A DNA stretch of 36,954 nucleotides, from assembly GCA_013203185.1 (NCBI GenBank), contig JABMOS010000133.1, positions 1 to 36,954 on the forward strand, in the 5' to 3' direction. This stretch comes from Fidelibacterota bacterium. Lineage in GTDB: Bacteria > Fidelibacterota > UBA8477 > JABMPR01. The notes below the pieces were generated by a model. That model was not told where the DNA came from and did not search any database. It saw only the letters and a list, made by a program, of their open reading frames with translations. A program made the position numbers and the translations under genes. Numbering within the stretch: position 1 is the stretch's first letter; each line of letters starts with the position of its first letter. This document shows, piece by piece, positions 8,668 to 16,840 of this stretch.

Positions 8668-9949
8668 AAAAAAATCACTGGGGCAGCCACTCAGTGATAG
8701 GGAGATCAGGGAATTCATACTTGCCTATACCCATGGCACTATTCCCGATTATCAAATGTCCGCTCTCCTCATGGCCATCTTCATCAAGGGTATGAGTACA
8801 GAAGAAACGCTATCCCTCACCAAAGTCATGCTCGAGTCCGGGGAGCGAATGGATTTTAGCTCCGCTCCTGGTTTTGTAGCCGACAAGCACAGCACCGGCG
8901 GTGTGGGAGATAAAGTCTCAATTCTCTTGGCCCCCATTCTTGCAGTGTTAGGTATACATATTCCTATGATATCTGGCAGAGGACTAGGCCATAGTGGTGG
9001 AACCCTTGATAAATTGGAATCAATTCCAGGGTTCAATGTGAATCTTGATTTGAATGACTGGCATAACATGGTTATAAAAGAGCATGTTGGTCTCATCGGT
9101 CAAACTGGAAATATTTGTCCCGCCGATAAGAAAATTTATTCCCTGAGAGATGTTACCGCCACCGTAAGATCTATCCCCCTGATTTCAGCCAGTATCATGA
9201 GTAAAAAAATTGCTGAAGGTATTCAGGGACTGGTTCTCGATGTGAAAACAGGAAACGGTGCTTTTATGCAGACTCCTGATGATTCCCGAGCGCTGGCCAA
9301 CAGTCTGGTTTCCATTGGGAAGGGCTATGGAATTAAAACCACAGCTCTGATTACAGACATGAATCAACCCCTTGGTTCAGCCATTGGCAACTGGTTTGAA
9401 ATGGAGGAGTCAGTGAGGGGCTTGCAGGGAGATGGTCCTGATGATCTCATGGATGTCACCTACGCACTAGGGGCTGAGATTCTGAGAATGTCAGATCCAA
9501 CTCTATCCCAGGAAGCTGCTATTGATTTGCAGGTCAAAACTGTAGCAGACGGCTCTGCCTTTGAGAAGCTCAAAAGAATTACTGAACTTCAGGGTGGTGA
9601 TCCAACTGTTCTGGACAATTTAAGCAGGTACCCCAAAGCAAAATATTCTGGAGCCATCAAGGCAACTGAATCAGGTTATCTCGCTGGCGTAGATACCATG
9701 GCCCTGGGCTTTGCAGGTATACAACTGGGAGCTGGCAGGCGCCAGATCACAGACACCATAGATTATTCCAGTGGGTTGTATATCCATGCAAGAATTGGGG
9801 ATAATTTGATCCAGGGTGATGAGATTCTCACGGTTTATTCCAACGATGAAGCTTCCCTTAAAGAGGTGCTAACCCAAAGTGAGAAATTTTTCAGCATAGA
9901 ACAGTCACCACCTGATTTGCCACCGCTCATCCTAGAACGAATCCAGTAA
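8645..9949 (+). CDS. pdp: Pyrimidine-nucleoside (thymidine) phosphorylase
   Basis: A 434-residue member of the thymidine/pyrimidine-nucleoside phosphorylase family, which splits thymidine, uridine or deoxyuridine with phosphate to base and (deoxy)ribose-1-phosphate. The phosphate-binding KHSTGGVGDK segment lies at 81-90 and the family signature SGRGLGHSGGTLDKLES at 110-126. The later R-x-I-P-L-I-x-x-S-I-M-S-K-K stretch holds the base-binding R, S and K. The start is ATG 8645, 23 bases inside the previous gene, backed by AGGAG five bases upstream; a longer open frame to 8462 lies wholly in the neighbour and is not family-like. Length suits either the dimeric PyNP or DeoA; the name pdp is a best guess. 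Confidence 0.93.
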   Translation: MIPYQIIEKKSLGQPLSDREIREFILAYTHGTIPDYQMSALLMAIFIKGMSTEETLSLTKVMLESGERMDFSSAPGFVADKHSTGGVGDKVSILLAPILAVLGIHIPMISGRGLGHSGGTLDKLESIPGFNVNLDLNDWHNMVIKEHVGLIGQTGNICPADKKIYSLRDVTATVRSIPLISASIMSKKIAEGIQGLVLDVKTGNGAFMQTPDDSRALANSLVSIGKGYGIKTTALITDMNQPLGSAIGNWFEMEESVRGLQGDGPDDLMDVTYALGAEILRMSDPTLSQEAAIDLQVKTVADGSAFEKLKRITELQGGDPTVLDNLSRYPKAKYSGAIKATESGYLAGVDTMALGFAGIQLGAGRRQITDTIDYSSGLYIHARIGDNLIQGDEILTVYSNDEASLKEVLTQSEKFFSIEQSPPDLPPLILERIQ

Positions 9950-9986
9950 ATCACTAAAACAACTGCGCCCTCAAGCAAATATTAAT

Positions 9987-10011
9987 TTCTTCACTTTTAT
10001 AGTTTGAAGAA
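9987..10011. other. Inverted repeat downstream of the phosphorylase gene
   Basis: TTCTTCA (9987-9993) and TGAAGAA (10005-10011) form a perfect seven-base stem with an 11-base loop, about 38 bases after the phosphorylase stop. No T-run follows, so it is not a standard terminator; it may be an mRNA 3' hairpin or chance. Confidence 0.3.
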
Positions 10012-10077
10012 GACCTCCCAGCAACTATATGATCCCTTGATGTCAGAAGTGATTATAAATAGGACAATTATCTACAT

Positions 10078-11661
10078 ATGCTAATTACCAATAATGTTAG
10101 TTTGACCTTTGGTGGTCAGAAGTTATTTGAAGATGTAAACATTAAGTTTACACCAGGAAACTGTTATGGACTCATCGGGGCCAACGGTTCTGGAAAATCC
10201 ACCTTTCTCAAACTACTAGCCAGAGATATCGAAATGCAAAAGGGTAGCATTAGCATGGGTCCCGGGGAACGCATGTCAGTGCTCAAGCAGGATCAGTTTG
10301 CCTATGATGAATTCACGGTTTTGGAGACTGTTCTCAAGGGGAATGAGATCCTCTTTAACATCATGCAGGAAAAAGATAGCATTTACATGAAGCCAGATTT
10401 CTCAGATGCAGATGGGATGAAAGCCGCAGAGCTTGAAGCTGAATTTGGTGAAATGGGTGGTTGGGAGGCCGAGTCGGAAGCCATGGTACTGCTTGCCGGG
10501 CTGGGTCTCGACGTGTCCTATGCTGATCGTAGCATGAAAGAACTCAAGGGGTCTGAAAAAATTAAGGTATTGCTGGCTCAAGCAATATTTGGTAATCCTG
10601 ACATCTTACTCCTGGATGAACCTACAAATCACCTTGACATTAAAGCCAAGGACTGGCTGGAGCAATTCTTACTCGGCTTCAATAATACTGTGATCGTTGT
10701 ATCCCATGATAGACACTTCTTGAACAAAGTTTGTACCATGACTGCTGATATTGATTTTGGTAAAATTACTACCTATGCAGGCAATTATGATTTCTGGAGA
10801 CAATCCAGTGAATTAGCACAAAACCTAAGGAGTAATCAGAACAAGAAAGCTGAGGACAAAGCCAAAGAACTAAAAGCATTTATCTCACGTTTCTCAGCCA
10901 ATGCCAGTAAATCAAAACAGGCCACTTCCAGGCAAAAGCAATTAGAAAAATTGGAATTGGGAGATATGCCGATTTCCACTCGAAAATATCCCTATATCCA
11001 CTTTGAGCCCCAAAGAGAGGCTGGGAAGGACATCCTAACTGTTGAGGGGTTGACCAAGAGCATGAAGGGGAAAAAGATACTGGACAATGTCACCTTCCAT
11101 ATTGCTAAGGGTGAAAAGGTCATATTTCTCTCTGAGAACGAAACGGTAACGACCACTCTTTTTAAAATTCTCGCCGGTGAAATGGAACCAGATGCAGGTT
11201 TTGCCAATTGGGGGGTTACTACAACCCAATCTTATTTTCCAAAGGACAATACTGAATATTTTGAACCAGGGAAATTTAACTTGATCGACTGGCTTCGTAG
11301 ATATTCTGAGGATCAACATGAACCATATATCCGTGGGATGCTTGGTCAGATGTTATTCTCAGGGGAGGATGCCTTTAAGAAAACCAATGTACTCTCTGGA
11401 GGGGAAAGGGTCAGATGTATGTTTGCCAAGATGATGGTGACAGGTTCAAATGTGCTCATGTTCGATGGCCCAACCAATCACCTCGATTTGGAAAGTATCA
11501 CTGCCATCAATGAAGGTCTCATCCGCTTTAAGGGAAATATCCTATTTACTTCCCACGATCATGAGTTCAATCAAACCGTGTCAGATCGCATCATTGATCT
11601 GGATGCCAAGAATATTGAGGTCAATGTCTCAAGCTATGATGAATATCTTGGACTGCATTAG
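10078..11661 (+). CDS. ABC-F family ATPase (YbiT/YkpA-like) with one degenerate ATP site
   Basis: A 527-residue tandem ABC protein without membrane segments, as in ABC-F proteins that bind the ribosome. Domain 1 has a perfect Walker A GANGSGKST (34-42) and Walker B ILLLDEPTNHLD (176-187), but its signature reads LKGSE (156-160) instead of LSGGE. A charged linker (245-300) follows. Domain 2 has a normal signature LSGGE (439-443), but the Walker A position reads SENETVTTT (352-360), lacking the Gly and Lys, and Walker B reads LMFDGPTNHLD, with Gly464 replacing the catalytic glutamate. Because the two ATP sites are composite, all losses fall in the same site. The closest recalled relatives are YbiT/YkpA-type proteins, some of which also have a weak second site. 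The ATG at 10078 follows AGGA at a long 13-base spacing. Confidence 0.9.
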   Translation: MLITNNVSLTFGGQKLFEDVNIKFTPGNCYGLIGANGSGKSTFLKLLARDIEMQKGSISMGPGERMSVLKQDQFAYDEFTVLETVLKGNEILFNIMQEKDSIYMKPDFSDADGMKAAELEAEFGEMGGWEAESEAMVLLAGLGLDVSYADRSMKELKGSEKIKVLLAQAIFGNPDILLLDEPTNHLDIKAKDWLEQFLLGFNNTVIVVSHDRHFLNKVCTMTADIDFGKITTYAGNYDFWRQSSELAQNLRSNQNKKAEDKAKELKAFISRFSANASKSKQATSRQKQLEKLELGDMPISTRKYPYIHFEPQREAGKDILTVEGLTKSMKGKKILDNVTFHIAKGEKVIFLSENETVTTTLFKILAGEMEPDAGFANWGVTTTQSYFPKDNTEYFEPGKFNLIDWLRRYSEDQHEPYIRGMLGQMLFSGEDAFKKTNVLSGGERVRCMFAKMMVTGSNVLMFDGPTNHLDLESITAINEGLIRFKGNILFTSHDHEFNQTVSDRIIDLDAKNIEVNVSSYDEYLGLH

Positions 11662-11691
11662 GGCCGCATCTAAACCCCTACACATTTAATT

Positions 11692-12243
11692 TTATTTTTG
11701 AATCCCGCCAAATATCTTTGGTCCCAGAGAATAAATACGAGGGATATTTTCAGCATGTACATGGCTTGCCACTACTTCACCTGAAAAAATCACATGATCA
11801 CCGGTTACCAGACTATCCTTCAAAATACATTCAAAATTTAGGCTAGCTTCGGCAAGGAGAAGACCATCGATGATGGTAGCTGGTTGAGTTGGTGTACCCA
11901 GCACCTTTAATTTGTCTAGATCTCTTCCAGACTCAGTGCCAAAAAACCGGACTTCCTCTGCCATTCGGGTGGAGGGATAGCTGATGACAAATTCTGTTTG
12001 TTTTAGCATCAGTTCATAGGTATAGCGTTCAAAACCAATTGATATCGCCATCATTCGAGGCTCAATGGATGTAAACATGGACCATGCTGCGGACATGGGG
12101 TTATACCTTCCATCCATATCTTTAACTATGACGATACTCACTGTTTCAGGATAGTGTAATTCTCGGCTTTCCCGGTAATCTGTAATTTTCTGCATGGGCA
12201 CAGTATAGCCAGGCATCCCATCGTTGTCATCGGCAAATCGCAT
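11692..12243 (-). CDS. Flavin-reductase-like FMN-binding protein
   Basis: A protein of about 183 residues with the fold of the flavin reductase-like / FMN-binding split-barrel family. Visible are the NPMSAAWSMFTSIEPRMMAISIG segment (the usual FMN phosphate-binding region) and the C-terminal strand IYSLGPKIFGG. Such proteins bind FMN and often act as NAD(P)H:flavin oxidoreductases or as the reductase half of a two-component monooxygenase. No partner monooxygenase lies nearby, so the substrate is unknown. ATG 12243 is preferred; a GTG at 12261 would add six residues without a better ribosome site. It is convergent with the ABC-F gene, with a 30-base gap that holds no clear terminator. Confidence 0.82.
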   Translation of the reverse strand: MRFADDNDGMPGYTVPMQKITDYRESRELHYPETVSIVIVKDMDGRYNPMSAAWSMFTSIEPRMMAISIGFERYTYELMLKQTEFVISYPSTRMAEEVRFFGTESGRDLDKLKVLGTPTQPATIIDGLLLAEASLNFECILKDSLVTGDHVIFSGEVVASHVHAENIPRIYSLGPKIFGGIQK

Positions 12244-12405
12244 AGGTCCAAGATTTTTCACCTGGGTATGACAAGCGTGTTGTAGTCGTTGTTTTGGACC
12301 AGTGAAGATGAAGCTGCCAAATATGAAAATTAAATAATATCATGCATAGTTAATAGCTACGTAGGCACTATTTTTGCTTTTAGCAAAGAAAATGTTAGTC
12401 TTGGG

Positions 12406-12434
12406 TTGATTCCAATACTAAATTTTTGTGTAAT
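12406..12434 (+). promoter_or_regulatory. Probable promoter of the marR-type gene
   Basis: TTGATT (12406-12411) and TGTAAT (12429-12434) are separated by 17 bases; the -10 matches five of six consensus positions. Transcription would start near 12441, about 70 bases before the MarR start codon. Confidence 0.5.
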
Positions 12435-12437
12435 AGC

Positions 12438-12460
12438 AATCATTAGCATAGACAATGATT
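12438..12460. promoter_or_regulatory. Candidate operator (inverted repeat) at the marR promoter
   Basis: AATCATT (12438-12444) and AATGATT (12454-12460) are perfect inverted repeats separated by nine bases, lying just after the -10 box across the predicted transcription start. MarR proteins commonly bind such dyads in their own promoters, so autorepression is likely but inferred. Confidence 0.4.
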
Positions 12461-12509
12461 ATTGATAACCATAGGGTCAAAAAGATATAAATTTTAAAGG
12501 GGACTTCTG

Positions 12510-12965
12510 ATGGATATGAAATTGAAACAGCAGGCGAGCGCAATTACTGAGCTGACTTTTGATTTGTTGAGGTGTTGTGAAGCCAAAGAAAAGATGTTTG
12601 CTAAAGACCACGGACTCAAAGTTGCTGAATTCCGTTGTTTGAGAATTGTTGAAGCAGGTAAATCCTACTCTGTACAAGAGCTCGCAACAAGCATGCACCT
12701 TTCACCAAGCCGTTTAACAAGAATCATTGATGGTCTTTTTGCAGAGAAACTGGTTGATCGAGTTCAAAGTATTGAAGATCGTAGATTTGCAAAAATTAGC
12801 CTCACCAACAAGGGCCAAACTCTGGTAGGAAAGCTGAAAGAAGAGTATGCAGATCTCCACGGTGAAATGCTAAAAGATATCTCAGTCGAAGATAGGGATA
12901 AAATATTTAATGGTATTTCTTTGATGCAGGGATTGGTGAGTAGCTGGCTAGTCAGAAACGCCTGA
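12510..12965 (+). CDS. MarR-family transcriptional regulator
   Basis: A 151-residue winged-helix regulator. The helix-turn-helix runs through YSVQELATSMHLSPSRLTRIIDGL (53-76) and the wing carries the MarR motif with D90-R91-R92. The N-terminal helix has C22 and C23, and C43 starts the next helical part, so oxidant or metal sensing is conceivable as in OhrR-like members; this is speculation. A strong AAGGGGA ribosome site lies six bases before the ATG. The gene has its own promoter and dyad upstream and a rho-independent terminator 20 bases after its stop, so it appears monocistronic. It is divergent from the flavin-reductase-like gene (248-base gap), a possible regulatory target. Confidence 0.92.
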   Translation: MDMKLKQQASAITELTFDLLRCCEAKEKMFAKDHGLKVAEFRCLRIVEAGKSYSVQELATSMHLSPSRLTRIIDGLFAEKLVDRVQSIEDRRFAKISLTNKGQTLVGKLKEEYADLHGEMLKDISVEDRDKIFNGISLMQGLVSSWLVRNA

Positions 12966-12984
12966 TTCACATCACTTATTTTGG

Positions 12985-13015
12985 AAAAAAGTCCGGTTTA
13001 TGCCGGACTTTTTTT
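12985..13015 (+). terminator. Rho-independent terminator after the marR-type gene
   Basis: GTCCGG (12991-12996) pairs with CCGGAC (13003-13008) around a six-base loop. The stem is extended by the A-run before it pairing with the seven Ts (13009-13015) that follow. Confidence 0.9.
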
Positions 13016-13062
13016 ATTTCACTTGTGGAACAATTGACACAGTAAAGACTTGGACAGACTGA

Positions 13063-13524
13063 ATGAATAAACTGGCAACACTATGTTACATCCGTGATGG
13101 CGAGAAGACCTTAATGCTCCATCGCAATAAAAAAGCCAATGATATGCATGAGGGTAAATGGAATGGTTTAGGCGGAAAAGTCGAGGAGGGTGAATCCCCA
13201 GAGGCCTGCGCCATAAGAGAAGTTATGGAAGAATCAGGCTTGAAAGTATCCAGCCCTCAGCTCAAAGGTTTTATCACCTTCCCTCATTTTGATGGTGAAA
13301 ATGATTGGTATGTATTTGTATATCGTTTTGAAACGTTTAGCGGCGAGTTGATAGATTCTCCAGAAGGTCATCTCCAGTGGATTCCAAAGGCTCAAATGAA
13401 ATATCTTCCTCTGTGGGAGGGCGACCGGATTTTTATGGATTGGTTGGATCAACCAGGTATTTTCTCTGCGGTTTTTAAATATGAGACAGGCAAACTTCTT
13501 AATTGGAATGTGACCTGGTATTAA
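13063..13524 (+). CDS. Nudix hydrolase, MutT/MTH1-like (8-oxo-dGTP diphosphatase type)
   Basis: A 153-residue single Nudix domain. The Nudix box is complete from G38 to L60 (G-x5-E-x7-R-E-U-x-E-E-x-G-U, with E44, R52, E53, E56 and E57). The opening MNKLATLCYI, the GKWNGLGGKVEEGE stretch and the FDGENDWYVFVYR and SPEGHLQWIP segments resemble the MTH1-like group usually annotated as 8-oxo-dGTP diphosphatase, which removes oxidised nucleotides. Substrate is inferred from family resemblance only. It stands between the marR terminator and the outer-membrane receptor gene (36-base gap) and may be co-transcribed with the latter. Confidence 0.88.
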   Translation: MNKLATLCYIRDGEKTLMLHRNKKANDMHEGKWNGLGGKVEEGESPEACAIREVMEESGLKVSSPQLKGFITFPHFDGENDWYVFVYRFETFSGELIDSPEGHLQWIPKAQMKYLPLWEGDRIFMDWLDQPGIFSAVFKYETGKLLNWNVTWY

Positions 13525-13572
13525 AGTATAATGTATATATGTTATTGAACTTTACGGGGAATGAGAAATAAA

Positions 13573-15744
13573 ATGAAAAAAACCTTTATCCGACCTTTGC
13601 TTCTACTGCTTGCTGTACCCATGCTTTTTGCGCAGATCAAATCAATTTCTGGCACCATCAGAAATTCAATTACTCTTGAACCACTGCCCTATGCAAATCT
13701 CACCATAAAAGGTACCTATCTAGGCGGAACCTCAAATGTGGACGGCTACTTTTACCTCAGTGGCTTATCTCATGATAGTCTGCAGGTAGTCTGTTCATAT
13801 ATGGGATACAATTCCTATGGTAAAAAATTCTATTTTGAAAAGGATACTCATATTATTATCCCGATTCATATGGAGCCTCAAACCCTGGGAGGGGAAGAAG
13901 TGGTTGTTGAAGACTCTCTGCTGGAAGTCCCTGAAATAAGAATCACATCACAACTCCCTGGACCTGAACGACCAAAAGATATCGTACTCAAGGAAACTGA
14001 AGAGCTGGAGAACAATGCATTCTCTTACGAGTTGATGGCCCCGACTCGCTGGCTTCATCCAACAGGTGAATTTACCCGCTATGTCATTGATGGTGTTCCA
14101 GTAGAAAATACACGGCACCTGTATAATATTTATCCAGCATTCAACATGGACGCAGTGAAACATATTGAAAATCATGGTGCTGGAAACGTGCGGCAAACAA
14201 CCACTGATCCAGTTAGTACCACTGAATTAATCTATAAAGAAGGCAATCGGTCCAAAATGGATGTCCGTGCCATTCTCGGTCTGGTTGAAAGTGGGCTCAC
14301 CACCTCGGGTCCCCATCCCGCTGGCGGGTCATGGTATTTTTCTGGCCGTCGTGTAGATTTTGATGCGATTTATTCATTGAGCACGACTCAATCTGATAGC
14401 GTTTATCGGAGATTCAGACCCGATTATTATTTTTATGATCTTAATGGGAAAATCACCTTTGATATAAGCGAAGACACCAAAGTTTCAGGAAACATGTACT
14501 TGACCTTTGACAAACTGCATTGGTTAGGGGCAGAAGGACGCAGTGCACATTCAAGCTGGTATAATAGCTTTATCTCAGGACGTCTGCAGCACCGATTCAG
14601 CCCAAGGCTAGCAACTCTGACAAATCTATATGGCAAGAATTATCATACCTTTCTGAGAGCTGACCAGATTCCGTTTGGTTTATCTCAGAGCTTAGATGGT
14701 GATTTTACCAATGATCTGCGAACTTACGGCATATCCACCCATGCTGAATATTTCCTTGGGAAAAATAATATGGTCTCTGCAGGAGTGAGCATTGATTTGT
14801 TAAACTCTGATGTGGCATACGTCGATTCCAGTGGTTTGATGGATGTTTCTGGATTGATCTTTAAAACCAAGGCCGGGTATCGATACACATTGCCCTACAA
14901 TCTATCCACAGACGTAGCACTACATACGGTCTATTCTTCCTTTGCAGAAAAACTGGCTGTGAATCCAAGTCTTCGCGTGATGTGGGAACCCTCCAATATT
15001 TACTCCGCCTATTTTTCACTGGTACAATCCACGCCTACCAACCGGGAAATATCACTATCAAATACATTGAGCCAGCCACTGCTGGACATCCTTATTCCCG
15101 TGGATAAGAGTCTCGAAATGCCTGCTGAAATTGATATTAGCCTTGGTGGTCAGTTCATGCCACTCATCGGTTATAACTTATCGGCAAATGTATTCACCCA
15201 ACTAATTGAAAATCCCACCCTCCTTGATAGCAGTTGGCAGGGTGATTTTAGTGCCCAGGATAAATGGTTAGTCCCCTATAAATCGGGTCTGGTGAGTGGT
15301 CTTAATCTTTCACTGGAGAAATTAACACCAGGTGTGCGCACCCTGGCAAAATATAGATTTTCCACAGCGACCCTCACTGATAGTGCAGGTGTCAAGGATC
15401 TTCTCCCAGGGCACAGGCAGCACGAGTTTTACTTTACGCTCGATGGGAAATTCCGAGATAATATGGGCTACAAAATGGATTTTTCAGTGGCCTCAGGCAA
15501 ACGCTACTATGACAGCAATCAAAACTGGGAATGGTCATCAGCCTATCACAGGCTTGACTTATCCTTCTATCGTGAAGTTTCTTGGGAAAGGGTAGATGGG
15601 AAAGTCAGTCTGAAGCTTAATAATCTGACCCTTAGAAAGAATCTTGAATTTGACGAGAAGAGCTGGGTGACTAACAGCCTCCAGGATAGAACCTTTGTTC
15701 TATTGCCCTTTATGCCAACTATAAATTTTGATTTTGTTTTCTAA
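13573..15744 (+). CDS. TonB-dependent-receptor-like outer-membrane protein with CarboxypepD_reg-like domain
   Basis: A large exported beta-barrel protein, about 723 residues from ATG 13573, whose product starts with a clean signal peptide (MKKTFIRPLLLLLAVPMLFA). The ATG at 13561 would put GGGGA directly against the start codon. Residues about 25-105 form a carboxypeptidase-regulatory-like domain (SGTIRNSITLEPLPYANLTIKGT, later SNVDGYFYLSGL). A short plug-like region follows (FTRYVIDGVPVENTRHLYNIYPAF), then the GNRSK and GGSWYFSGRRVDFDAIYSL segments typical of FCB receptors. The C-terminus is amphipathic strands ending in phenylalanine. It probably sits in the outer membrane and imports an unknown ligand. 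No clear TonB box is visible, and the protein is shorter than typical SusC-type receptors. Confidence 0.82.
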   Translation: MKKTFIRPLLLLLAVPMLFAQIKSISGTIRNSITLEPLPYANLTIKGTYLGGTSNVDGYFYLSGLSHDSLQVVCSYMGYNSYGKKFYFEKDTHIIIPIHMEPQTLGGEEVVVEDSLLEVPEIRITSQLPGPERPKDIVLKETEELENNAFSYELMAPTRWLHPTGEFTRYVIDGVPVENTRHLYNIYPAFNMDAVKHIENHGAGNVRQTTTDPVSTTELIYKEGNRSKMDVRAILGLVESGLTTSGPHPAGGSWYFSGRRVDFDAIYSLSTTQSDSVYRRFRPDYYFYDLNGKITFDISEDTKVSGNMYLTFDKLHWLGAEGRSAHSSWYNSFISGRLQHRFSPRLATLTNLYGKNYHTFLRADQIPFGLSQSLDGDFTNDLRTYGISTHAEYFLGKNNMVSAGVSIDLLNSDVAYVDSSGLMDVSGLIFKTKAGYRYTLPYNLSTDVALHTVYSSFAEKLAVNPSLRVMWEPSNIYSAYFSLVQSTPTNREISLSNTLSQPLLDILIPVDKSLEMPAEIDISLGGQFMPLIGYNLSANVFTQLIENPTLLDSSWQGDFSAQDKWLVPYKSGLVSGLNLSLEKLTPGVRTLAKYRFSTATLTDSAGVKDLLPGHRQHEFYFTLDGKFRDNMGYKMDFSVASGKRYYDSNQNWEWSSAYHRLDLSFYREVSWERVDGKVSLKLNNLTLRKNLEFDEKSWVTNSLQDRTFVLLPFMPTINFDFVF

Positions 15745-15762
15745 GTCTTAGTTGAATAACAG

Positions 15763-15795
15763 AAAAGGGCTATCCAAGTGGATAGCCCTTTTTTT
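15763..15795. terminator. Bidirectional rho-independent terminator
   Basis: AAAAGGGCTATCC (15763-15775) pairs with GGATAGCCCTTTT (15780-15792) around a four-base loop, with seven Ts on the plus side and four on the minus side. It separates the convergent receptor gene and the second PPK2 gene and can serve both. Confidence 0.9.
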
Positions 15796-15800
15796 AAGTA

Positions 15801-16823
15801 TTAACCTGGAAGGTCGCCTGGTGTCATGAGCAAGTCTTCCATGAGCTTGAGTTCTTTAATGCCAGATACCAAAATATCAGAATTCGCTTTAAAGTATTCC
15901 TTATCCAGCTTGCCCTCATAATCCATCTTTCTCAAGATGTATTTGATCGTATTTAAGCGTGCCAATTTCTTATTATCAGATCGAATAATTGTCCAGGGAG
16001 CAATGGTCCTGTTGGTTTCAGAGAGCATTTGAAATTTCTTTACTGAGTACTGATCCCAAAGGTTCTGGGCTTCCATGTCCACAGGAGAGATTTTGTACTG
16101 CTTGAGAGGATCTGTTTCTCTGGCTTTAAACCGAGCGAGTTGTTCTTGCTTGGAGACAGAAAAATAAAATTTAAATAATTTAATCCCATCTTTTACCAAC
16201 ATCTGCTCAAACAGGGGTACATCTTTAATGAAACGCTTGTTCTGTTCATCTGTGCAAAACCCCATAATAGGTTCAACCATGGCTCTGTTGTACCAACTTC
16301 GATCAAACAGGACAATTTCACCGCCAGCGGGAAGGTGTTGAATATATCTTTGGAAATACCATTGCATCTTTTCCACGTCACTGGGCTTTTCCAGTGCAAC
16401 CACCCGAGCGCCACGAGGATTGAGATGCTCCGTAATCCTTTTAATGGTACCGCCCTTACCTGCTGCATCTCGTCCTTCAAAAATCATGAGAACTCTAAGA
16501 TTTTGCTCTTTCACATGGTTTTGAAGTTTAAGGAGTTCAATTTGCAGCCGCTTGAGCTCAATCTCATAGTTCAGCGTTTTCTTTTTAACATAGACAGCTA
16601 CTCGGCCCTTGGAATCCTGAGCATCCTTATTTTTTGTAGCCGTTCCTTCGTGCAAATGAATCTTTTTTGGCTTGCGAGCTTTGACAGAAACAGACTTCGG
16701 ACCCACCTTGACAGCAGGATCATTTTTTGTTTCCACGGGAGCGGGATTGTTTGTGGTTGCTGGCTGAGTCGCAGGACTTTGCTTCCCTGGTGATGGTGTG
16801 GGGGCTGGTGTCTTTTTATCCAT
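15801..16823 (-). CDS. ppk2: PPK2-family polyphosphate kinase, downstream copy with long N-terminal tail
   Basis: A 340-residue PPK2 enzyme that transfers phosphate between polyphosphate and nucleotides. The kinase domain starts near residue 85: Walker A is EGRDAAGKGGTIKR (116-129), and Walker B with the catalytic RSWYNRA stretch is VLFDRSWYNRA (171-181). A lid region (ARFKARETDPLKQYK) and IAPWTIIRSDNK follow. It looks like a single-domain class I PPK2 (polyphosphate plus NDP to NTP). Residues 1-80 are rich in Pro, Thr, Lys and Ala and look disordered, unusual for the family. It lies 17 bases after a second PPK2 gene, with which it shares the C-terminal motif VSG-x-x-ELK-x-ME. Substrate preference cannot be read from sequence. 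Confidence 0.92.
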   Translation of the reverse strand: MDKKTPAPTPSPGKQSPATQPATTNNPAPVETKNDPAVKVGPKSVSVKARKPKKIHLHEGTATKNKDAQDSKGRVAVYVKKKTLNYEIELKRLQIELLKLQNHVKEQNLRVLMIFEGRDAAGKGGTIKRITEHLNPRGARVVALEKPSDVEKMQWYFQRYIQHLPAGGEIVLFDRSWYNRAMVEPIMGFCTDEQNKRFIKDVPLFEQMLVKDGIKLFKFYFSVSKQEQLARFKARETDPLKQYKISPVDMEAQNLWDQYSVKKFQMLSETNRTIAPWTIIRSDNKKLARLNTIKYILRKMDYEGKLDKEYFKANSDILVSGIKELKLMEDLLMTPGDLPG

Positions 16824-16840
16824 ATTTGTAACCCTCTTAA

